From JBDSLU01 sp039916225 (GTDB taxonomy: Bacteria; Acidobacteriota; Vicinamibacteria; Vicinamibacterales; Vicinamibacteraceae), in assembly GCA_039916225.1 (NCBI GenBank), contig JBDSLU010000166.1:1-6330 (forward strand): a stretch of DNA of 6,330 nucleotides, given 5' to 3'. Position numbers and translations under genes: made by a program. A model generated the notes under the pieces. The model was not told the origin of the DNA and did no database searches. It was given only the letters and a program-made list of their open reading frames with translations. How positions within the stretch are numbered: position 1 is the first letter of the stretch; the number at the start of each line of letters is the position of its first letter. Shown piece by piece: positions 1 to 4,998 of the stretch.

Positions 1-222
1 GGAGCGCGTCGCAGCCTCGTGCTCGGCTTGACGCACCTGTCGCAGCGCACGACGACGGCAGGCGTGCTGCAGACCGGCCTGGCGGCCCATGCCGGGATGA
101 GTGCACAGGCGCCGCTCAGTCGCCGTCTGGACCTGCGCGCGGACCTCCAGATGTTGGTGCCGTTCCGAGACGGACCGGGCGCCGATCCGCGGGCTGTGAT
201 GGCCTTCGTCTGGCACCCGTGA
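1..222 (+). CDS. C-terminal fragment of unidentified protein (possible beta-barrel end)
   Basis: The frame is open from the first base of the window and ends at TGA 220-222, giving 73 residues of a protein whose start lies upstream. The codons are strongly G/C-ending (CTC, GTG, CTG, GCC, CGC), as in the confirmed genes here, which supports real coding. The fragment has alternating polar/hydrophobic stretches (for example LVLGLTHL, LDLRADLQMLVPF) and ends in the strand-like AVMAFVWHP, separated by short Gly/Pro/Asp turns. This would fit the last strands of an outer-membrane beta-barrel, but that is inference from pattern alone and I recognise no family motif. A GTG at 19 could be taken as a start, but the frame is open upstream of it and the window edge explains the truncation better. 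The gene converges on the esterase, whose stop lies 31 bp away. Confidence 0.6.
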   Translation, partial: GARRSLVLGLTHLSQRTTTAGVLQTGLAAHAGMSAQAPLSRRLDLRADLQMLVPFRDGPGADPRAVMAFVWHP

Positions 223-253
223 CGCGACTGTCGCCGCGCGCTCATCGCCAGCG
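223..253. other. Short convergent spacer, no clear terminator
   Basis: This 31-bp gap separates two converging stop codons. It is GC-rich (CGCCGCGCGC core) but I see no clean stem-loop followed by a T-run on either strand, so any termination here is either Rho-dependent or uses sequence inside the genes. Confidence 0.4.
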
Positions 254-1795
254 CTACTTGCACTCGAACTGGTCAGCGCTCCTGCCGTCCCCGGTACCCT
301 TGAAGACCGCCTTCTTCGGATGGGCGCAGACCTTGCGCCCGCCGCCCGTGGCAAAACCGGCGGTGAGCTCGTCGGGGGCCGCGCCACCCTGGGCCCACCG
401 GTCGAGCGCGTCGAGATAGTCGACGCGATCGGGCCCGGGGCCACCACCGCAGTGCAGCACGCCGGGCAGCATGAACAGCTTCACGTCTCGGGCCGCGGTC
501 GCGTCCTTGGCAAGGACGGCGTCGAGGTAGCGCGTACTCATCAGCGGAGACAGCGCCGAGTCCGACCAGCCGTGGTACATCAGCAGCTTGCCGCCGCGCG
601 CACGGAAGGCCGACAGATCGGGATCCATCGGCGAGATGGTCGCCTGCAGCGCCTTGGTTTCTTCCGTGAAGGTCGCGAGATCAAACTTCGTGTACGACCA
701 CGCCGGATCCTGCTTCACGAAGTAGCGCAGGAAGTCATAGCTGAAGGCATACGCGAGGCTTGGCGGGCCGCGCCGGCTCGGATCATGCTTGCCCACCAGC
801 CAGTTCCCCCAACCGCCGGGGTCGCCCTCCCCGCCATAGGGGAAGCCCACGTGATACGGCTTGCCGTCGACGGTCGGTCCCATGGTGATCGACTCGATGG
901 CGGCGATCTCTGCCCTCGACAGACAGCCATCCTCATTGCCGGCCGGGCAGGCGAGCGTCTGGAGGTCGAACGCGCACGTGGTCGGATCCGTCATGACCCC
1001 GTCGGCCAGACCGTCGGCGGCGTCGCACTTGGCGAGGACGGCCTTCTGCAAGGACTGCTGGTCGGCCATCGACAGCGTTGGCGTACTCACCTGCGCAGGA
1101 TCCGGATACATCACGCGCGTGGTGTGCATGAACGCGGCGATGAGGCCGCGGAAGTCCTGCGCCGGTGCGCCGGCGATGATCGCGTGGAAATCCTCCGGGT
1201 AGCGCTGTGCTGACATCAATCCTTGGCGGCCGCCGTTGGAACAGCCCGCGAAATAGGCCTTCTCCGGCGCGCGGCCGTAGTGCGCCTTGACCAGGGCCTT
1301 GGCGGTCTCGGTGACGCGGTGTATGGCGACGTGGCCCCAGTTCACGATGCGCTCGAGATCGCCGAGCGCCCAGGACCCATCGCTCGCCCCGCCGGCCGAG
1401 ACGTGGCCGGTGTCGGTCCCAGCGACGGCGTAGCCTTTCTCGAGGGCCTGCAGGTCGAGCGCCTGACTGCCGACCCGGCCGGCGTAGCCGCCCTGGCCGC
1501 CCATCACGAACTTGCCGTTCCAGGTGTCCGGCAGCCACAGCGAGAACTTGATCTCGCGGCCGATGACGCCGTCCACCTTGCAGAGCGGCACGGGCGAGGT
1601 CGCGGATGTCGCCGCCGTGATCTTCACGTCCGGCGCGCTGAAGGCCCGCATCGCGGCGCAGGTGGACTGCGCCTCCACTGGCGCTGCGTGCCCGGTCATC
1701 AGCGCAACGCCACCGATGACAGCGAAGAAACAGCGAATCAGGCGATAGAATGGTTCGTAGCCCATGGCCTTGCGGCGGATTCTGCACCTCGACAT
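254..1795 (-). CDS. Secreted tannase/feruloyl esterase family hydrolase
   Basis: This is a serine hydrolase of the tannase/feruloyl-esterase family (which also includes MHETase), predicted to cleave aromatic esters outside the cytoplasm. Numbered from the 1795 start (513 aa), it has a signal peptide with basic residues before R21, a hydrophobic stretch about C22-M33 and likely cleavage near VEA|QS (42/43). The nucleophile motif is GCSNGG, with S186 next to C185. The acid is D412 (HGWSD) and the base is H448 followed by C449 (LHCGGG). This is the family's CS-D-HC arrangement, in which the two cysteines form a disulfide bringing Ser and His together. A calcium-site signature follows at 257-274 (D258, D261, D265, flanked by C257 and C274). 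The lid region about 211-400 sets the substrate and is not diagnostic. Length is normal. Two starts are possible: ATG 1795, 6 nt after a TAGAAT, or ATG 1765 (503 aa), which keeps the whole signal peptide and avoids a 32-bp overlap with dinB. Neither has a good ribosome site. The family call is secure; the substrate (galloyl, feruloyl or another ester) is not. Confidence 0.93.
   Translation of the reverse strand: MSRCRIRRKAMGYEPFYRLIRCFFAVIGGVALMTGHAAPVEAQSTCAAMRAFSAPDVKITAATSATSPVPLCKVDGVIGREIKFSLWLPDTWNGKFVMGGQGGYAGRVGSQALDLQALEKGYAVAGTDTGHVSAGGASDGSWALGDLERIVNWGHVAIHRVTETAKALVKAHYGRAPEKAYFAGCSNGGRQGLMSAQRYPEDFHAIIAGAPAQDFRGLIAAFMHTTRVMYPDPAQVSTPTLSMADQQSLQKAVLAKCDAADGLADGVMTDPTTCAFDLQTLACPAGNEDGCLSRAEIAAIESITMGPTVDGKPYHVGFPYGGEGDPGGWGNWLVGKHDPSRRGPPSLAYAFSYDFLRYFVKQDPAWSYTKFDLATFTEETKALQATISPMDPDLSAFRARGGKLLMYHGWSDSALSPLMSTRYLDAVLAKDATAARDVKLFMLPGVLHCGGGPGPDRVDYLDALDRWAQGGAAPDELTAGFATGGGRKVCAHPKKAVFKGTGDGRSADQFECK
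1746..1751 (+). promoter_or_regulatory. Candidate -10 element for dinB
   Basis: TAGAAT (5 of 6 to TATAAT) lies 12 nt before the dinB ATG, inside the esterase signal-peptide codons. It would place the transcription start near 1758, leaving a leader of only about 6 nt. No -35 lies at 16-18 bp; an ATGACA at 1716-1721 is 24 bp away, too far for a normal sigma-70 promoter. No E. coli-type LexA box (CTGT-N8-ACAG) is visible. The interrupted GAA-TGG-TTC at 1748-1756 is only a weak partial palindrome. Confidence 0.3.
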
Positions 1796-2849
1796 GGACG
1801 CATTCTACGCGTCGGTCGAGCAGCGCGACGACCCCACCCTGCGCGGCAAGCCCGTCGCGGTCGGCGGACGCGTCGGCGAGCGCGGCGTCGTCGCGGCCGC
1901 GAGTTACGAGGCCCGCGCCTTCGGCGTTCGCTCGGCGATGTCGATGTCGGCGGCGCTCCGCAACTGCCCGCAGCTCGTCGTCGTGCGCCCCGACATGTCG
2001 AAGTATCAGCGCGTCTCGAAGACGGTGTTCGAGCTGTTCCGCGCCGTGACGCCGCTGGTCGAGCCGCTGTCGATGGACGAGGCGTATCTCGACGTCACCG
2101 AGAACGCGTGGAACGAGCCACTCGGCGTGAACGTCGCGCGGCGCCTGAAACAGCAGGTGCGCGACGCGACGCAGCTCACGATTTCCGCCGGCGTCGCCCC
2201 CAACAAGTTCCTGGCCAAGATCGCCTCGGGCTGGAAGAAGCCGGACGGCCTCACCGTGATCGCGCCGGAGCGGGTCGAGGACTTCCTGCACAAGCTCCCG
2301 GTCGACGCGCTGTGGGGTGTCGGGCCGAAGACCGCGGCGCGGCTGCGCGCGGCCGGCATCGAGCGTCTGGTCGACGTCCGCGCCCAGGACGAAGGGGCCC
2401 TTACCGCGCTCGTCGGCAGCATGGCCGGTTGGCTGCGCGCCCTCGCCAACGGCGTCGACGAGCGGCGGGTCGAGCCGCATCGCGAGACCAAGTCGAGCGG
2501 CTCGGAGCGCACCTACACGGACGACCTGAGTGACCTCGGCACGATCCAGTCCGAGGTCGCCAAGATGGCCGAGTTCGCGGTGCGGTGGCTGGAGAAGCGC
2601 GAGACGTTCGCGCGGACCGTGACGCTGAAGATGCGCTACAAGGACTTCCGCACCATCACCCGCGCCCACTCGGCGCCGCCGACGCGCGATGCCGCGTCGA
2701 TCATCGATCGCGCGGTGCGGCTGGTCGACAAGACCGACGCCGGCGGGACGCCGGTGCGTCTGATCGGCGTCACCGTCAGTGGGCTTGGCGCGGAGGACGA
2801 GCCGCCGCCCGAACCCGTCGGGGCTCCGCGGCTGCCTTTCGACGGATAA
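1764..2849 (+). CDS. dinB: DNA polymerase IV (Y-family translesion polymerase)
   Basis: This 361-aa error-prone Y-family polymerase copies past damaged bases in the cytoplasm; the length is typical for Pol IV. The first catalytic motif LDMDAFYASVE gives metal ligand D10, with Y15 in the sugar 'steric gate' position. SYEARAFGVRS (48-58) is the nucleotide-binding fingers motif. SMDEAYLDV (103-111) supplies catalytic D105 and E106. SAGVAPNKFLAKIAS (141-155) and KPDG (159-162) complete the palm. A helix-hairpin-helix GVGPKTAARLRAAGI (185-199) marks the thumb, and the little-finger domain runs about 245-340. The tail RLPFDG looks like a degenerate sliding-clamp-binding motif (compare QLxLF) at the extreme C-terminus. 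The start is well fixed: an in-frame TAG at 1758-1760 precedes the ATG by one codon, so the only alternative is TTG 1770. No Shine-Dalgarno is seen. The gene is divergent from the esterase and convergent on the ABC exporter, so it is probably monocistronic. SOS control is common for dinB elsewhere but no known box is visible here. Confidence 0.97.
   Translation: MALRRILHLDMDAFYASVEQRDDPTLRGKPVAVGGRVGERGVVAAASYEARAFGVRSAMSMSAALRNCPQLVVVRPDMSKYQRVSKTVFELFRAVTPLVEPLSMDEAYLDVTENAWNEPLGVNVARRLKQQVRDATQLTISAGVAPNKFLAKIASGWKKPDGLTVIAPERVEDFLHKLPVDALWGVGPKTAARLRAAGIERLVDVRAQDEGALTALVGSMAGWLRALANGVDERRVEPHRETKSSGSERTYTDDLSDLGTIQSEVAKMAEFAVRWLEKRETFARTVTLKMRYKDFRTITRAHSAPPTRDAASIIDRAVRLVDKTDAGGTPVRLIGVTVSGLGAEDEPPPEPVGAPRLPFDG
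1802..1807 (-). promoter_or_regulatory. Candidate -10 element for the esterase, inside dinB
   Basis: On the minus strand TAGAAT is followed by exactly 6 nt and then the ATG at 1795, so transcription would begin at or next to the start codon (a leaderless mRNA). The hexamer falls on dinB codons for Ala-Phe-Tyr of the invariant DAFY motif. TTC TAC is forced by that protein motif, so chance is possible, but the A in the hexamer comes from a GCA alanine codon where GCG/GCC dominate in this gene. No -35 is recognisable. Confidence 0.25.
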
Positions 2850-2863
2850 CGTCGAACGGGAAC

Positions 2864-2916
2864 TTCCAATCTCCAACTGCCAACTCCCAAGGCACTCCGA
2901 ACCTCCAACGCCCAAG
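2864..2916. repeat. Left arm: degenerate heptad units (YTCCAAY)
   Basis: Read on the plus strand the units are TTCCAAT, CTCCAAC, TGCCAAC, TCCCAAG, then an irregular 11-nt stretch (2892-2902) and two more units CTCCAAC and GCCCAAG (2903-2916). These are the complement of the right-arm unit, with more divergence and a broken register, as expected of an older or eroded copy facing the cleaner right array. Confidence 0.75.
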
Positions 2917-2942
2917 AGACCCCGCCGACAGCGAACTCAGAG

Positions 2943-3005
2943 GTTGGACGTTGGAGATTGGAGATTGGAGATTGGAGATTGGAAGTTGGAGATTGGAGGT
3001 TGGGC
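2943..3005. repeat. Tandem 7-bp repeat array, nine RTTGGAR units
   Basis: Nine contiguous heptamers without a break: GTTGGAC, GTTGGAG, ATTGGAG three times, ATTGGAA, GTTGGAG, ATTGGAG and GTTGGGC. The three identical central units (2957-2977) suggest recent copy-number change by slipped-strand replication. The array ends one base before the exporter's stop codon. It resembles in kind the short tandemly repeated heptanucleotides known from cyanobacterial intergenic regions, though the unit sequence differs. As DNA it is purine-rich on the plus strand. It is not a CRISPR: there are no spacers. Confidence 0.95.
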
Positions 3006-3006
3006 G

Positions 3007-4944
3007 TTATCGGCCCGGCCCAACGGGCACGGCCTTGGGGCCGGCGGCGTCGGCGAGATCCTCGCCCGGGTTGACGAAGCGATCCTGCTCCCAGGCGTAC
3101 TGCCGGTCGTGGAGCTGCTTGTAGCGTCCGCCGAGCGCCACCAGGCTCTGGTGCGAGCCGCGCTCGACGACCTCGCCGGCTTCGAGCACCAGGATCTGGT
3201 CGGCGCTGCGAATCGTCGACAGCCGGTGCGCGATGACGAAGGTGGTCCGGCCGCGGCGCAGCATGCGCAGCGCGTCCTGGATCTTGTGCTCGCTCTCGCT
3301 GTCGAGGCTCGACGTGGCTTCGTCGAGGATCAGGATGCGGGGGTCGGCGAGAATCGCGCGGGCGATGGCGACACGCTGCCGCTGGCCGCCCGACAGCCGG
3401 ACGCCGCGCTCGCCGACGATCGTGTCGTACTTGTCGGTGAACTCTTCGACGAACTCGTCGCAGTAGGCCACCCGGGCCGCTTCCTTCACCTCGGCCATCG
3501 ACGCATGCGGCCTGCCGTAGCGGATGTTCTCGGTGATGGTGCCATCGAACAGGAAGTTGTCCTGCAGCACGATGCCGAGGTGCGAGCGGTAACTGGCCAG
3601 CTTCAGGTCGTCGAGGTCGTGGCCATCGATGCGGATGGTGCCCTTGACCGGCCGGTTGAAGGCCATCACCAGGCTGACCAGCGTGCTCTTGCCGGATCCG
3701 CTGGAGCCGACCAGCGCCGTCGTCGACCCGGCCGCTGCCGTGAACGCGATGCCCTTCAACACCGGCACGCCCGGGTTGTACTCGAACCACACGTCGTCGA
3801 ACACCACTTCGCCGCGCAGTGTGTCGAGGGCCGCCTTGGAGGCGTCCTCGGCATCCTCGGCCAGCGTCTGCTTGACCTCGCGAATGCGATCGAGCCCGGC
3901 GAAGGCCTCGGTGATCTGCGTGCCGATCGACGCCATCTGCACCACCGGCGCGGCCATCATCCCGGTGAAGAACAGGTACATGACGAAGTCGCCGATCGTC
4001 ATCGTCTTGCTCAGGATGGCGTTGCCGCCGACCAGGATCATCATCACGCCGATGATGCCGACGATGACCGTCGACAGCGCGGTGGTGATGGAGACGCCGG
4101 TCATCGACTGGGTGACGTTGCGCAGCAGCTTGTGGACGCCCTGCGCGAAGACGATCTGCTCACGCTTCTCGGCGGTGTAGGCCTTGACGACGCGGATGCC
4201 GCCAAGCGCCTGCGTGAGACGTCCGGTGACCTCGGCGTTGATCTTGCCGCGCTCACGGAACAACGGACGCAGCTTCTTGAAGGCGAAGCCCATCACCCCG
4301 CCGAACGTGCCGAGGATGATCAGCGTGATCAGCGTCAGGTGCCAGTTGAGGTAGAAGAGCACCACCAGCGACAGCACCGCGGTGACGATGCTGCCGGTCA
4401 GCTGCACCAGGCCGGTACCGACGAGGTTGCGGATGCCTTCCGCGTCGCTCATGACGCGCGAGATGAGGACGCCCGACTGGGTCTTGTCGAAGTAGCGGAC
4501 CGGCAGGTGCGTGATGTGCTCGTGGACGGCGCGGCGCATCTCGGTGATCGCCGCCTGTGCGGCGATGCCGAGGACCTGCGACAGGGCGTACGAGGTGACC
4601 GCCTGGACGAAGGTGGCCGCGCCGGTGACCAGCGCGATCGGCATGAGCAGCTCGGTGCGCCCCTTGGTGAGCACGTCGTCGATCAGGTATTTCGACGACG
4701 CCGGCAGCACCAGCCCGCTCAAGCGGTTCACCAGCATCAGCGCCAGCCCGAGCGCCAGCCGGCCGCGCCGGGCCCACACCAGGACGCTGGCCTCCTGCCA
4801 CGCCTCGGACCAGCGGATCTTTTTCTTGGCGTCCTTGCCGTTCTTCCCGTCGTTGGTTTCTTCCGGCGGCTTGGGGGTCGCCGACGATCGCTCGCCGGCC
4901 AGCTTCCCTGGTATCGCCGTCTTATTCAGATCGTGCCTGGCCAC
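3007..4944 (-). CDS. MsbA-type ABC exporter, fused membrane and ATPase domains
   Basis: This 645-aa ABCB-type half-transporter would work as a dimer in the inner membrane, using ATP to export a lipid, drug or peptide. After an unusually long, charged, Lys-rich cytoplasmic N-terminus (about 1-60), six membrane segments are seen near 62-82, 101-125, 180-200, 203-222, 285-307 and 316-337. The nucleotide-binding domain follows: A-loop Y389, Walker A GSSGSGKST (413-421), Q-loop Q461, signature LSGGQ (517-521), Walker B ILILDE with catalytic E542 (537-542), D-loop SSLD (545-548) and switch H573. All ATPase residues are consensus, so a homodimer could be fully active, and no partner half-transporter lies beside it. 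A roughly 30-residue Pro/Gly-rich tail follows the domain. The start is GTG 4944; no ATG precedes the first membrane segment and no Shine-Dalgarno is visible. The name MsbA fits the fold, but lipid A flipping is not shown by sequence alone and no lipid A gene is nearby. Confidence 0.95.
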   Translation of the reverse strand: MARHDLNKTAIPGKLAGERSSATPKPPEETNDGKNGKDAKKKIRWSEAWQEASVLVWARRGRLALGLALMLVNRLSGLVLPASSKYLIDDVLTKGRTELLMPIALVTGAATFVQAVTSYALSQVLGIAAQAAITEMRRAVHEHITHLPVRYFDKTQSGVLISRVMSDAEGIRNLVGTGLVQLTGSIVTAVLSLVVLFYLNWHLTLITLIILGTFGGVMGFAFKKLRPLFRERGKINAEVTGRLTQALGGIRVVKAYTAEKREQIVFAQGVHKLLRNVTQSMTGVSITTALSTVIVGIIGVMMILVGGNAILSKTMTIGDFVMYLFFTGMMAAPVVQMASIGTQITEAFAGLDRIREVKQTLAEDAEDASKAALDTLRGEVVFDDVWFEYNPGVPVLKGIAFTAAAGSTTALVGSSGSGKSTLVSLVMAFNRPVKGTIRIDGHDLDDLKLASYRSHLGIVLQDNFLFDGTITENIRYGRPHASMAEVKEAARVAYCDEFVEEFTDKYDTIVGERGVRLSGGQRQRVAIARAILADPRILILDEATSSLDSESEHKIQDALRMLRRGRTTFVIAHRLSTIRSADQILVLEAGEVVERGSHQSLVALGGRYKQLHDRQYAWEQDRFVNPGEDLADAAGPKAVPVGPGR

Positions 4945-4950
4945 GATCCG

Positions 4951-4956
4951 AGTATG
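4951..4956 (-). promoter_or_regulatory. Candidate -10 element for the ABC exporter
   Basis: On the minus strand CATACT (4 of 6 to TATAAT) is followed by 6 nt and then the GTG start at 4944, which would make the transcript leaderless. There is no recognisable -35. The 54-bp divergent region also holds an 8-bp palindrome CGGATCCG (4972-4979) and a second GATCCG at 4945-4950, a possible but unproven operator pair. Confidence 0.25.
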
Positions 4957-4985
4957 GCACTGTTTTCCAGCCGGATCCGCCGTGG

Positions 4986-4991
4986 TAGGCT
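4986..4991 (+). promoter_or_regulatory. Candidate -10 element for the HEAT-repeat gene
   Basis: TAGGCT, fitting the loose TANNNT -10 pattern, is followed by 7 nt and the ATG at 4999. Transcription would start at or one base before the ATG. There is no Shine-Dalgarno in that gap. The candidate -35 position (4963-4968, TTTTCC) is a poor match. Confidence 0.3.
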
Positions 4992-4998
4992 GCGATTC

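Larger units (their letters stand above)
2845..3011. repeat. Imperfect inverted-repeat element spanning both convergent stop codons
   Basis: The region between dinB and the exporter is a large imperfect palindrome. GATAACGTCGAAC at 2845-2857 matches the reverse complement of 2999-3011 (GATAACGCCCAAC) at 11 of 13 positions. After 6 extra bases on the left (2858-2863), TTCCAATCTCCAAC at 2864-2877 matches the reverse complement of 2985-2998 at 13 of 14. Further in, pairing continues more loosely through heptad units (for example CTCCAACG 2903-2910 with 2949-2956), around a unique loop of about 26 nt (2917-2942). The outer arms include the dinB TAA (2847-2849) and the exporter TAA (3007-3009). 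A transcript from either side could fold into a long hairpin, so a bidirectional terminator or mRNA 3'-end stabiliser is a reasonable inference, although no T-tract follows. No coding potential for a transposase exists in it. Confidence 0.8.

Noticed and set aside
320..1213. A 297-codon plus-strand frame opposite the esterase
   Set aside because: It is antisense to a motif-complete esterase, rich in Arg/Gly/Val without recognisable domains, and without promoter or ribosome site.
1716..1756. LexA/SOS operator upstream of dinB
   Set aside because: Neither CTGT-N8-ACAG nor GAAC-N4-GTTC is present; GAA-TGG-TTC is too short and imperfect to call an operator.
1223..2533. A 436-codon plus-strand frame overlapping the esterase start and dinB
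   Set aside because: It is a different frame from dinB, very Arg/Ala-rich in its second half and without conserved motifs: a GC-rich shadow.
933..2915. A 660-codon open frame on the minus strand antisense to dinB and running into the esterase in another frame
   Set aside because: It overlaps two genes with complete conserved motifs, is dominated by Arg/Gly/Asp as GC-rich shadow frames are, and shows no family motif. Its esterase part only mirrors that gene out of frame.
2864..3005. CRISPR array or transposon remnant
   Set aside because: Units are 7 bp with no spacers, and there is no transposase coding or clear target-site duplication. A tandem repeat with inverted arms describes it better.
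2636..3790. A 384-codon minus-strand frame crossing the heptad array, with NLQSPTSNLQSPIS-like peptide repeats
   Set aside because: The peptide repeats are only the 7-bp DNA repeat read in three frames; the remainder is out of frame with the ABC ATPase domain and antisense to dinB.
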